In this document: positions 8,577 to 16,742 of the stretch, one piece after another
How positions within the stretch are numbered: the first letter of the stretch is position 1
Layout: each line of letters starts with the position of its first letter
Origin: Streptococcus xiaochunlingii
GTDB lineage: Bacteria > Bacillota > Bacilli > Lactobacillales > Streptococcaceae
Length of the DNA: 64,000 nt
Reading direction: 5' to 3'
Assembly (NCBI RefSeq): GCF_006385805.1
Contig: NZ_VFSG01000001.1
Coordinates: 1,054,001-1,118,000 of the forward strand
Position numbers and translations under genes: made by a program
Notes under the pieces: generated by a model
Seen by the model: only the letters and a program-made list of their open reading frames with translations
What the model was told of the DNA's origin: nothing
The model's database searches: none

Positions 8577-10042
8577 TAATTGTCACCTCCGAAAATAAGG
8601 GGTTGTTGCTTGTGGTAATCCGTCGTTGCTTCAAAGGCCGCTGCAGCTTGGTAGATGGTTTCTTCAGAATACTTGGGACCAATCAACTGCAAACCAACTG
8701 GAAGACCTTGCGCAAAACCTGCAGGAATCGAAATCCCTGGAAGACCTGCCAAGTTGACTGGGATTGTCAAGAGGTCAGCCAAGTACATGGCAACCGGGTC
8801 GTGGTTGAGCGAATCCAAATCAAAGGCTACACTTGGAGCGGTTGGACCAAGGATAAGGTCATAATCTGCAAAAACTTTTTCAAAGTCTTCGATAATGAGC
8901 GTGCGGACTTGGCCAGCTTTCTTGTAGTAGGCATCGTAGTAACCAGATGACAAACTAAAGGTACCCAGCATGATCCGACGTTTAACCTCATCACCAAAGC
9001 CTTGGCTACGAGTGTTCACATAGATATCATCCAAGTTCTTGGCATCTTCCGCACGGAAACCATAGCGAATACCGTCGAAACGTTGCAAGTTTGAAGAAGC
9101 TTCAGATGAAGCGATGATGTAGTAAACGGCAACCCCGTATTTAGAATGAGGCAGGCTGACTTCTTCGACAGTTGCTCCCAATTTTTCAAAGTGTTTAGCC
9201 GCATTGAGGATGGTTTCTTTGACTTCTGGGTCAATCCCTTCACCGAGGTATTCCTTAGGAAGGGCAATCTTCATGCCTTTAATGTCTTGACCAATCTTAG
9301 AAGTAAAGTCTGCTACACGAACAGGCGCAGATGTTGAATCTTTGACATCTTCACTGGCAATGACATTGAGCAAGAGGGCATTTTCCTTGACCGTTGGTGC
9401 AAATGGTCCAATTTGGTCTAGTGAGCTACCAAAGGCAATGAGACCAAAACGTGAAACTGTTCCATAAGTTGGTTTGAGACCAACAATCCCGTTGAAGGCA
9501 GCTGGTTGGCGGATAGAACCACCAGTATCTGAACCAAGGGACAAACGGACTTGACCTGAAGCTACAGCAGCTGCTGAACCACTAGAAGATCCACCAGGCA
9601 CCTTACTGTGGTCCCATGCATTCTTGGTTGGTCCATAATATGAAGTTTCACCAGATCCACCCATGGCAAATTCATCCATGTTGGTCTTCCCGATGACAAT
9701 CATATCTTTAGCTTTGGCATTGGCAACAGCTGTCGCATCAAAGATTGGCTCGTAGTTATAGAGCATTTTTGATGCCGCAGTCGTCAAGATACCATCTGTT
9801 GAGATATTGTCTTTGACCGCGAGCGGAATCCCTGATAGGAGGTTGTCTGCATCGATTCCTTTTTCATCAATAGCTTTGGCTTGTGCAAGGGCAGCTTCTT
9901 CGGCCACCGTTACAAAGGCATTGATTGCTTCTTCACGCGCCTTGATATCATCAAGCGTCGCTTGGGTCAATTCGGTTGCTGAAATTTCCTTAGAGACAAG
10001 GAGGTCGTGCAACTCTTCAATGGTTTTATGGTTGAATGACAT
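8576..10042 (-). CDS. gatA: Aspartyl/glutamyl-tRNA amidotransferase subunit A
   Basis: 488 residues of the amidase-signature family. The Ser-cisSer-Lys machinery is visible: K77 (GIPLAVKDN), S152 in [11 protein letters not shown] and nucleophile S176 in DTGGSIRQP. GatA releases ammonia from glutamine and channels it to GatB. It overlaps the gatC stop and the gatB start by one base each, giving a tightly coupled three-gene operon. Length and motifs are normal. Confidence 0.98.
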   Translation of the reverse strand: MSFNHKTIEELHDLLVSKEISATELTQATLDDIKAREEAINAFVTVAEEAALAQAKAIDEKGIDADNLLSGIPLAVKDNISTDGILTTAASKMLYNYEPIFDATAVANAKAKDMIVIGKTNMDEFAMGGSGETSYYGPTKNAWDHSKVPGGSSSGSAAAVASGQVRLSLGSDTGGSIRQPAAFNGIVGLKPTYGTVSRFGLIAFGSSLDQIGPFAPTVKENALLLNVIASEDVKDSTSAPVRVADFTSKIGQDIKGMKIALPKEYLGEGIDPEVKETILNAAKHFEKLGATVEEVSLPHSKYGVAVYYIIASSEASSNLQRFDGIRYGFRAEDAKNLDDIYVNTRSQGFGDEVKRRIMLGTFSLSSGYYDAYYKKAGQVRTLIIEDFEKVFADYDLILGPTAPSVAFDLDSLNHDPVAMYLADLLTIPVNLAGLPGISIPAGFAQGLPVGLQLIGPKYSEETIYQAAAAFEATTDYHKQQPLIFGGDN

Positions 10043-10344
10043 TAGGCATCTCCTCCATCTTCTAGGATAGCTGGTACCTTGATGTAGTAATTATCTTTTT
10101 CAGGTACATTTTTAAACAAACGGTCACGGTCCGTCCCTTTTTCAGCAACATCCGGACGCAATACGGTCTTACGATCCGCCATGGTCGTTGTTGGAGCCAC
10201 ACCGGTTGTGTCCACTTCTTCCAACAATTCCACCATGTCGACAATTTTCGATAAGGTTGTCGCAAACTCAGCTGTCTCTTCTGGAGAGAATTTCAATTTT
10301 GAAAGATTGGCAACGTGGGTTACCTCTTCTTGCGTAATTTTCAT
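10042..10344 (-). CDS. gatC: Aspartyl/glutamyl-tRNA amidotransferase subunit C
   Basis: 100 residues from ATG at 10344, chosen because AAAGGAAG lies 4-10 bases upstream and the protein then begins [17 protein letters not shown], as in GatC generally; an upstream in-frame ATG at 10377 would add 11 unconserved residues. GatC stabilises the GatA-GatB pair and wraps around both. First gene of the operon; its stop overlaps the gatA start (TAATG). Confidence 0.96.
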   Translation of the reverse strand: MKITQEEVTHVANLSKLKFSPEETAEFATTLSKIVDMVELLEEVDTTGVAPTTTMADRKTVLRPDVAEKGTDRDRLFKNVPEKDNYYIKVPAILEDGGDA

Positions 10345-10480
10345 CTTGCTTCCTTTCGTGAAATGATGATTTTTCAATACCTTCTATTTTACCATATTTT
10401 TAGTATTTATGCGGTAGTTTGGCAAGAAAATAGAGTCCAAGGAAGGCTAGGCATTAGGCCATTCTCCTCGAACTCTAATC

Positions 10481-11050
10481 TTACAATTCTTCTAATTGTT
10501 CATTCACCACTTTTGCTCCCAAAACATGTTTGAAATGATTTAAAGCAAACTGGTGATTTTCAGGAGTGAGCGATGCCACTGCAGGCGCGACCACTTCGAT
10601 CTGATAGCCCAGATTATAGGCATCTACTGCTGTATGGAGGACACAAATGTCCGTTAAGACTCCCGTCAAAATAACCGTATCTACGCCACGTTCCCGGAGG
10701 CGGATATCCAGATCAGTTCCTGAAAAAGCAGAATAATGACGCTTGTCCATCCAAAAGACACGTGGATCCGCTTTGTGCTCCCGATAAAAATCAGCTAAGG
10801 GACCATACAAATCCCGTCCACTAGTCCCAATGATATTATGAGGTGGGAAGAGCTTGCTTTCTGGATGAAATGGATCGTCTACATCATGAGCATCAATCGC
10901 AAAAAAGACATAGGCCCCTTGGTCAAAGGCTAGCCGGGTCACCTGAGCAATGCTCTCAGAAATAGCTTGTGCAGGAGCTCCTGCCGTTAGCTTACCTTCA
11001 TCCGCTACAAAATCAACGGTGTAGTCAATCGAAATTAACGCTTTAGTCAT
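10481..11050 (-). CDS. PncA-like cysteine hydrolase (probable nicotinamidase)
   Basis: 189 residues, isochorismatase fold. The catalytic triad reads D9, K103 (WMDKRHYSAF) and C136 (GVLTDICVLHT). A metal site of nicotinamidase type is suggested by D53, H55 and H62. These favour nicotinamidase (nicotinamide to nicotinate, feeding nadD) over isochorismatase, which normally lacks the metal histidines. It begins at the codY stop (one shared base at 11050), so it is co-transcribed with and coupled to codY, an arrangement common in streptococci. Confidence 0.85.
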   Translation of the reverse strand: MTKALISIDYTVDFVADEGKLTAGAPAQAISESIAQVTRLAFDQGAYVFFAIDAHDVDDPFHPESKLFPPHNIIGTSGRDLYGPLADFYREHKADPRVFWMDKRHYSAFSGTDLDIRLRERGVDTVILTGVLTDICVLHTAVDAYNLGYQIEVVAPAVASLTPENHQFALNHFKHVLGAKVVNEQLEEL

Positions 11051-11838
11051 TAGTAGTCTCTTTTCTTTATTTCTTCAAAAATATCTGGGATCAAGACTTT
11101 GAGGTAGGTTCCCTTCATCCCAAGAGAGCGGCTTTCAATAATACCGGCTGACTCCAGTTTCCGAAGTGCATTGACAATCACAGAGCGGGTAATACCAATC
11201 CGATCCGCAATCACGGAAGCAGTTAACTGCCCTTCATTTCCCTTCAATTCACTAAGGATAGCGGAAACTGCCCGCAATTCTGAATAGGACAAGGTATTGA
11301 CAGCCATATTGACCGCAGTCCGGCGACGAATATTTTTCTCATCTTCCTCTCGTTGGAAGTTCAACATTTGAATTCCAACTACGGTACTAGCAATCTCAAC
11401 CAAAATCAAATCATCATCCGCAAATTCCTTATCATTGCGCCAAATAATCAATGACCCCAAACGAATCCCAGATACATGAATAGGAGCAATCGTTGTCAAC
11501 CCATCAGGAAAATCAGACTTTGTCTCTACTGGAAAGATACTTAAATCGTGATCTACATCTAAATTCGCCTCTGTATCATAGACTAAACTGGCCGCTTTAG
11601 CATAATCTTCAGGTAATTTTTTATTGTCAAAAAAAGCCTCAACCCGATCATTATTGGTTTTGTAGCGCATGAAATAACCTAGAAGAGTTCCCTTGCTATT
11701 AATAATACAAGCGTTACAATGAATGATGTCAGCCAGTTGACGGGCAATTGCATTATAAGGCATTTCATCTTGCAACTGTTCTTCAGAACGTTTCAAGATA
11801 GATGTAATTTTTCTCGTTTTTTCTAATAATTTAGCCAT
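11050..11838 (-). CDS. codY: CodY, GTP/branched-chain amino acid-responsive repressor
   Basis: 262 residues. N-terminal GAF ligand domain (about 1-155) beginning [19 protein letters not shown], linker helix, and a C-terminal winged helix with [23 protein letters not shown] (about 203-225). CodY represses nutrient-acquisition and amino-acid genes when branched-chain amino acids (and, outside streptococci and lactococci, GTP) are plentiful. Its own promoter carries a CodY-box-like sequence, suggesting self-control. Followed without gap by the PncA-like gene. Confidence 0.97.
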   Translation of the reverse strand: MAKLLEKTRKITSILKRSEEQLQDEMPYNAIARQLADIIHCNACIINSKGTLLGYFMRYKTNNDRVEAFFDNKKLPEDYAKAASLVYDTEANLDVDHDLSIFPVETKSDFPDGLTTIAPIHVSGIRLGSLIIWRNDKEFADDDLILVEIASTVVGIQMLNFQREEDEKNIRRRTAVNMAVNTLSYSELRAVSAILSELKGNEGQLTASVIADRIGITRSVIVNALRKLESAGIIESRSLGMKGTYLKVLIPDIFEEIKKRDY

Positions 11839-11864
11839 AATAAACCTCGCATATAGTCAGCTAA

Positions 11865-11893
11865 AGTATATCATATAAGTGGGGGAATTTCAA
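11865..11893 (-). promoter_or_regulatory. codY promoter
   Basis: On the minus strand: TTGAAA (11893-11888), 17-base spacer, TATACT (11870-11865). The ATG lies 26 bases beyond the -10. Confidence 0.75.
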
Positions 11894-11896
11894 TCA

Positions 11897-11911
11897 AATT
11901 ATCTGAAAATT
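11897..11911 (-). promoter_or_regulatory. CodY-box-like operator upstream of codY
   Basis: Minus strand AATTTTCAGATAATT differs at one position from the published CodY consensus AATTTTCWGAAAATT. It sits 3 bases upstream of the codY -35 element. A weaker AT-rich dyad (AATTTTTCTGAATT) lies at 11937-11950. Confidence 0.7.
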
Positions 11912-12023
11912 ATTTATTTTTTCTACAATTCTATTCAATTCAGAAAAATTAGCCTTATGTAACAAAATATTCGCTGGATTCATTCAAAAAAAAGAAACCG
12001 CCTATTAGCGATTTCTCTTACAC

Positions 12024-13238
12024 TTATCGTTTGTATTGTTTTAAGAAACGGGTCATCTTCTCTTGAATTTGAGCCAATTCTTCTACTCGAGGAAGGTAAA
12101 CAATCCGGAAATGATCTGGCTCTTTCCAGTTAAATCCACGTCCGTGAACCAAGAGAACCTTTTCTTGTTTTAAGAAATTCAAGACAAACTGCTCATCATC
12201 ATCTACCCGGTACATTTCACGATCAATCTTAGGGAAGATATAGAGACCAGCTTTTGGTTTGACAGCTGAGAGTCCTGGAATATCATTGATAGCCTTGTAG
12301 ATAAAGTTCCGTTGTTCGTAGATTCGACCGCCTGGAAGCAAGAGTTCGTCCACTGACTGGTAGCCTCCCAAAGAAGTCTGGACCACTTGTTGGGCCAAGA
12401 CGTTTGAACACAGACGCATATTGGAGAGCATATTCAAACCTTCGATATAGCCCTTCACGTGGTGTTTTGGTCCAGATAAGACCATCCAGCCCACACGGAA
12501 GCCCGCTATGCGGTGTGATTTGAACAAACCGTTCATGCTGACGCAGAACAAATCTGGCGCGAGACTAGCAATGGCTGTGTGTTTGGCGCCATCCATGACC
12601 AAGCGATCATAAATTTCATCTGCAAAGATAATTAAGCCATGTTGACGAGCAATTTCGACAATTTCCAACAAAATCTCATCTGGATAGAGAGCTCCGGTCG
12701 GGTTATTTGGGTTAATCACGACGATAGCCTTGGTGTTTGAAGTGATTTTCGACTTGATATCATCAATATCAGGATACCACTCAGCCTCTTCATCACAGAC
12801 ATAGTGTACTGCATTTCCACCTGCTAGGCTGACTGCTGCTGTCCAAAGTGGATAGTCTGGCATTGGCACAAGTACTTCATCGCCATTATCGAGCAAGCCT
12901 TGCATGGACATCACAATCAACTCACTGACACCATTTCCGATATAGATATCATCAATCTCAACATTCGGAATCTTTTTCAATTGGCTATACTGCATAATAG
13001 CCTTACGGGCAGAAAAAATTCCTTTTGAATCTGAATACCCTTCACTATCCCGAGCATTCATAATCAAATCATGAATGACTTCGTCGGGAGCTGTGAACCC
13101 AAATTCAGCCGGATTTCCTGTATTTAAGCGAAGGATTTTCTCCCCGTTTGCCCGCATGCGCATCGCTTCTTCTAAGACTGGACCACGAATATCGTAAGCA
13201 ACGTGCTCTAGCTTGACGGACTTATTGTATTCTTTCAT
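12024..13238 (-). CDS. alaT: PLP-dependent aminotransferase, AlaT-like
   Basis: 404 residues, fold-type I class I/II aminotransferase. PLP lysine K240 in SMNGLFKSHRIAGFRVGW, NPNNPTG at 176-182, DEIYD at 207-211. The opening LEHVAYDIRGPVLEEAM with RMRANG is the AlaT-type N-terminus; the likely reaction is pyruvate/alanine exchange with glutamate. In most relatives I recall, a serine precedes the PLP lysine (LSKSHR); here it is phenylalanine (LFKSHR), a substitution next to the cofactor worth noting. Own promoter; located upstream of codY on the same strand with 185 bases between. Confidence 0.88.
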   Translation of the reverse strand: MKEYNKSVKLEHVAYDIRGPVLEEAMRMRANGEKILRLNTGNPAEFGFTAPDEVIHDLIMNARDSEGYSDSKGIFSARKAIMQYSQLKKIPNVEIDDIYIGNGVSELIVMSMQGLLDNGDEVLVPMPDYPLWTAAVSLAGGNAVHYVCDEEAEWYPDIDDIKSKITSNTKAIVVINPNNPTGALYPDEILLEIVEIARQHGLIIFADEIYDRLVMDGAKHTAIASLAPDLFCVSMNGLFKSHRIAGFRVGWMVLSGPKHHVKGYIEGLNMLSNMRLCSNVLAQQVVQTSLGGYQSVDELLLPGGRIYEQRNFIYKAINDIPGLSAVKPKAGLYIFPKIDREMYRVDDDEQFVLNFLKQEKVLLVHGRGFNWKEPDHFRIVYLPRVEELAQIQEKMTRFLKQYKR

Positions 13239-13269
13239 GATTTTTTCCTCACTTTATCAAACTGCTTCC

Positions 13270-13298
13270 ATTATACCACTAGTTAATCTGGAGTACAA
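13270..13298 (-). promoter_or_regulatory. Promoter of the AlaT-like gene
   Basis: Minus strand TTGTAC (13298-13293), 17-base spacer ending TGG, TATAAT (13275-13270). Confidence 0.7.
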
Positions 13299-13450
13299 CT
13301 GAGCAACCTCGTTCATTCTCGATGAAATCCTATAGATATCTGATTTGACCTTTACTTTCTATGGTAAAAGGTTTAAAATATAATTATAGGTAACATAAAT
13401 GGGTTCTTCCATTTCTTTTCACGTTTTCAAGCAGTAAAGGAGGACGGAAC

Positions 13451-13903
13451 ATGTCTCAAAAATACGAAAACATCATGGTCGCAGTTGATGGATCTCGCGA
13501 AGCTGAACTCGCTTTTGAGAAAGGGGTCAATGTTGCGTTGCGAAACGGATCTAAACTTACCCTTGCTCATGTCGTTGATACACGTGCCTTACAAAGTGTC
13601 TCTAGTTTTGATGCTGAGGTGTATGAAGGATTCCAAACAGAAGCTAATGAACTATTAGAAGGGTATATCAAGCGTGCTAAAGAAGCCGGTGTCCAAAACA
13701 TTGCTTCGGTGATTGAAATGGGGAATCCAAAAGTCCTCTTAGCGACTGATATCCCTGATGCAGAGGGAGTTGATCTCATCATGGTTGGGGCAACTGGTCT
13801 CAATGCTTTTGAACGTTTACTAGTCGGCTCTTCCTCTGAATACATTCTCCGCCATGCCAAAGTCGATTTGTTAGTGGTTCGTGAGACAGAAAAGACCTTA
13901 TAA
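13451..13903 (+). CDS. Universal stress protein, UspA family
   Basis: 150 residues, one USP domain. IMVAVDGSREAELAFEKG is the nucleotide-pocket opening and VGATGLNAFERLLVGSSS matches the G-x2-G-x9-G-S ATP-binding pattern, so it is likely an ATP-binding USP. The role in streptococci is stress and acid tolerance by inference only. A GGAGG site precedes the ATG (AAAGGAGGACGGAACATG). A TATAAT at 13379-13384 is a possible -10 with a weak -35. Single gene, convergent with the HAD gene and separated from it by a shared terminator. Confidence 0.92.
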   Translation: MSQKYENIMVAVDGSREAELAFEKGVNVALRNGSKLTLAHVVDTRALQSVSSFDAEVYEGFQTEANELLEGYIKRAKEAGVQNIASVIEMGNPKVLLATDIPDAEGVDLIMVGATGLNAFERLLVGSSSEYILRHAKVDLLVVRETEKTL

Positions 13904-13917
13904 ACTTTATAAAAACC

Positions 13918-13956
13918 AAAAGGTGTGAAGGAAAACGAATTTCCTCACACCTTTTT
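13918..13956. terminator. Bidirectional terminator between usp and the HAD gene
   Basis: AAAAGGTGTGAAGGAAA paired with TTTCCTCACACCTTTTT around loop acgaa, with one bulged base. It overlaps the last codons of the HAD gene on the minus strand. Confidence 0.85.
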
Positions 13957-15357
13957 ATTTTCTTCAGATTCTGCTGTTTTTTCAGAGCAGTGTTTTTGAT
14001 AAGCTTTGATTTGCCTTTCCAACTCTTTTTGAATGGCTGGCTCAGGTGCATACTTTTCTTCCCAGTCGTCCGGTTTTAAAATTTTATGCGTGACTTCATC
14101 AAAGTGCGCCTGACCATCTGGGAAAATCTTTCCCATATTGGCGCGGTGAACAATCTCAAAGACCTCTTCAGGATCGACCCCCATTAGAACAAAACTACCA
14201 TAAGTCAGATAGAGCGTATCAATCAAGGCATCGACCTGCCCCACCATGGAGATCTCAGCTGGATGCTTGCTACGAACCTTATTGGCTGCTTCATCTAAGG
14301 CTTGATGCAAGCTTTCGATTGAACGATCAAAGGTTGATTCATCCTTGCTCGCTGCCCGAATAAATTCTACCAATTCCTCCTGCTTAAACATGGTTCGGTA
14401 AAGAGCCTCTTGATTATCCCAGGCCTTTGGTTCTTCCTGAGTTTGACCATCCATGAGTTGATGGAAGGCTTTGACCTTATTAAAGTGATCGTCACGACTA
14501 ACAAAAAGTGACTGATCCGTGATAATGCCAAAATGTTCAAGCGCTTTTTGGATCCCGTCTTTGGTATTACTGGTCGTCGTATGCTGAGCTACTTCTTTGA
14601 CCCTGCTAGTTCCATTGCCCATCGCAATCGATAAGCCAACACCCGAGAGCATCTCTAAGTCATTATCCGAATCTCCAAAGGCCATCACCTGGTCCATCGA
14701 AAATCCAAATTCTTCTCCTACGATCCGAATCCCTTCCAATTTTGAGTTGTCTGGATTAATGACATCCGCCGCAAAGGGGCTAGAACGCGTAAATTTTAAT
14801 TCAGGAAAAGCTTGCTCAACTTTCTGCGTGTCCTTAGGACTAGCTAATAAGAGAACCTGATAAACTGGTCCCTGGGCAATTTGTTGCAGTTCCTTTTGAT
14901 CCTGAGGGACAGCCTTGCTAACCACCTTGTTGAAGCCCTGACTCACTGCCTTCGAAAAGCCTTTTGGTACAAACCGTGCAGACCATAGAGAAATCGGACT
15001 CAGACCAAAACTCATAATGCGAGAGCCTTCAACTCCATCTTCTGTTCCTAAGGCGATCTCAATCCGATGTTTTTTTGCGTAGTCAATCAAGTCATGCAGA
15101 TTCTTCTTATCAATTGGAGAAGCAGATAAGACCTTGTCCTTGGTAAAAATATACTGACCATTATAGGTGACCGCAAAATCAAAGTCATAGCGCTCGATAA
15201 AAGGACGGACAAAGAAGGGTCCTCGCCCTGTTGCCAAACCAACAAAAATTCCTTGTTCCTTTAAGGCGCGAATGGCTTTTTCAGTTGACTTCAAGACCAT
15301 TCGACTATCATTGACCAAGGTTCCGTCAATGTCAAAAAAGACCGCTTTTATTTCCAT
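13945..15357 (-). CDS. HAD-IIB phosphatase fused to a MazG-like domain
   Basis: 470 residues, two parts. Residues 1-about 270 are a Cof-type HAD phosphatase: DIDGTL with D9 and D11, K206-type lysine in the NPDNSKLEGI region, and GDSDND at 228-233. Residues about 285-455 form a helical domain rich in acidic residues (KQEELVEFIRAA, LHQALDEAANKV, VDALIDTLYLTYGSFVLMG) that resembles MazG-like or phosphoribosyl-ATP pyrophosphatase folds, suggesting nucleotide hydrolysis. The combination is known in streptococcal annotations but, to my knowledge, uncharacterised biochemically. Divergent from the asparaginase gene. Confidence 0.8.
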   Translation of the reverse strand: MEIKAVFFDIDGTLVNDSRMVLKSTEKAIRALKEQGIFVGLATGRGPFFVRPFIERYDFDFAVTYNGQYIFTKDKVLSASPIDKKNLHDLIDYAKKHRIEIALGTEDGVEGSRIMSFGLSPISLWSARFVPKGFSKAVSQGFNKVVSKAVPQDQKELQQIAQGPVYQVLLLASPKDTQKVEQAFPELKFTRSSPFAADVINPDNSKLEGIRIVGEEFGFSMDQVMAFGDSDNDLEMLSGVGLSIAMGNGTSRVKEVAQHTTTSNTKDGIQKALEHFGIITDQSLFVSRDDHFNKVKAFHQLMDGQTQEEPKAWDNQEALYRTMFKQEELVEFIRAASKDESTFDRSIESLHQALDEAANKVRSKHPAEISMVGQVDALIDTLYLTYGSFVLMGVDPEEVFEIVHRANMGKIFPDGQAHFDEVTHKILKPDDWEEKYAPEPAIQKELERQIKAYQKHCSEKTAESEENKKV

Positions 15358-15421
15358 GATGACTGCTTTCTTTCCGTTTTATGATACAATAAATTATAAC
15401 ACACATTCCAAGGAGACACAC

Positions 15422-16384
15422 ATGATTAAGAAAATTTTGGCCCTTCATACAGGAGGGACCATCTCCATGCAGGCAGATGCCTCTGGAGCTGTCGTGACCA
15501 ATTCATCCAACCCCATGAACCATATTGATCTGTCACTGGCAGGGATTGAGCTTACTTCAGAAGATTTTTTAAATTTACCCAGCCCTCATGTAACTCCTCA
15601 GCACATGTTGCAACTCTATCATAAGATTCAGAAAGAGGCTTCCCAGTATGATGGGATTGTCATTACCCATGGTACCGATACTCTTGAAGAAACAGCCTAC
15701 TTCTTAGATACCATGGACTTGCCAACCATTTCGGTAGTCCTAACAGGAGCTATGAGAAGCTCCAATGAATTAGGAAGCGACGGCGTCTATAACTATCTGA
15801 CTGCCATCCGAGTAGCAGCAGATCCCAAATCACAAGACAAGGGTGTCTTGGTCGTGATGAATGATGAAGTCCATGCAGCCAAGTACGTGACCAAAACACA
15901 TACCACCAATGTCAGCACCTTCCAGACCCCCACACATGGCCCTCTAGGCTTGGTCATGAAAAAAGAAGTTCTTTTCTTCAAAACAGCTGAACCCCGTGTG
16001 CGTTTTGATTTGCAAGAAATCAAGGGAGTTGTCCCCATCATTTCAGCCTATGCTGGCATGAAAACAGAAGTCCTTGACCTACTAGATGTCCAACAAATGG
16101 ATGGTTTGATCATTGAAGCCTTTGGTGCAGGAAATCTTCCTAAGGAAGTAGCTGAGAAACTCTTTGAATTTCAAGAGGCTGGCCTTCCTATTGCCTTGGT
16201 GTCCCGTTGCTTCAATGGAATTGCGGAACCTGTCTATGCTTACGATGGAGGCGGAGTCAAACTTCACGAGCACGGCATCTTCTTTGTCAAAGAGCTCAAT
16301 GCAGCTAAGGCCCGGCTGAAGCTCCTGATTGCTCTCAATGCCGGATTAAAAGGCGATGAATTAAGAGGCTATATAGAAGGGTAG
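15422..16384 (+). CDS. Type I L-asparaginase
   Basis: 320 residues from ATG 15422, preceded by AAGGAG. An upstream in-frame extension to 15272 exists but lies antisense to the HAD gene and lacks a ribosome site. Active-site threonines are visible: T13 in ALHTGGTIS and the second in THGTDTLEETA (about residues 82-92). The enzyme hydrolyses asparagine to aspartate and ammonia in the cytoplasm; no signal peptide is seen, in agreement with type I. Monocistronic. Confidence 0.94.
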   Translation: MIKKILALHTGGTISMQADASGAVVTNSSNPMNHIDLSLAGIELTSEDFLNLPSPHVTPQHMLQLYHKIQKEASQYDGIVITHGTDTLEETAYFLDTMDLPTISVVLTGAMRSSNELGSDGVYNYLTAIRVAADPKSQDKGVLVVMNDEVHAAKYVTKTHTTNVSTFQTPTHGPLGLVMKKEVLFFKTAEPRVRFDLQEIKGVVPIISAYAGMKTEVLDLLDVQQMDGLIIEAFGAGNLPKEVAEKLFEFQEAGLPIALVSRCFNGIAEPVYAYDGGGVKLHEHGIFFVKELNAAKARLKLLIALNAGLKGDELRGYIEG

Positions 16385-16553
16385 AATGACAATAGAAGGT
16401 GTGATGGTGGATACATCCGCCTTTTGTATTTAAAAATAGCTCTGATGGACTGAGATAATGATTGACAAGATGAATTTCAACATGGTTCGCATAGCTAGGA
16501 CCTCTTTTCTATTTTTTACGATTATAGGTCCATAAACTTAAAATAAGATAAAA
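16385..16553. other. Gene-free spacer before the first long repeat
   Basis: Together with the repeat this makes a 358-base gap between asparaginase and recG. Apart from the repeat I see no ORF with a ribosome site and no clear terminator; the asparaginase gene has only a weak dyad near 16400-16430 (AGGTGTGATGG with CCGCCTTTTG). Confidence 0.5.
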
Positions 16554-16733
16554 AGAGAGTGGGACAGAAATCGGTAATTCGTTAGAATTCGATTTCGTCG
16601 TCCCACCTCCGCACAGTTGAGTAGGGCTGTAAAAGCTGATAAAATCAGCGTAGTAGAGCCCACTCAACCACTGCGTCTTGTTCGACAATCCAAAGATAAT
16701 TGAGAGGCCGGACTTTTGTCTCAGTCTCTTTCT
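16554..16733 (+). repeat. Dispersed 180-base hairpin repeat, copy 1
   Basis: One of three near-identical copies (others 26330-26505 inverted, 36506-36690). Three predicted hairpins in order: GTGGGAC (16559-16565) with GTCCCAC (about 16600-16606), enclosing smaller AATTCGTTAGAATT; a long central stem CGCA-GTTGAG with CTCAAC-TGCG enclosing GGGCT/AGCCC and GCTGAT/ATCAGC; and a terminator-like end GAGAGGCCGGAC, ttt, GTCTCAGTCTCT followed by TTTC. No ORF of quality lies in it. It fills the gap between the convergent asparaginase and recG genes. Confidence 0.9.
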
Positions 16734-16742
16734 TATCACTTC

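Noticed and set aside
15272..15421. Longer asparaginase start
   Set aside because: Would add 50 residues antisense to the HAD gene; the AAGGAG site fixes ATG 15422.
16554..16733. Treating the repeat as a CRISPR unit or as RUP
   Set aside because: No tandem units with spacers; it is far longer than a CRISPR repeat and does not match the RUP ends I remember.
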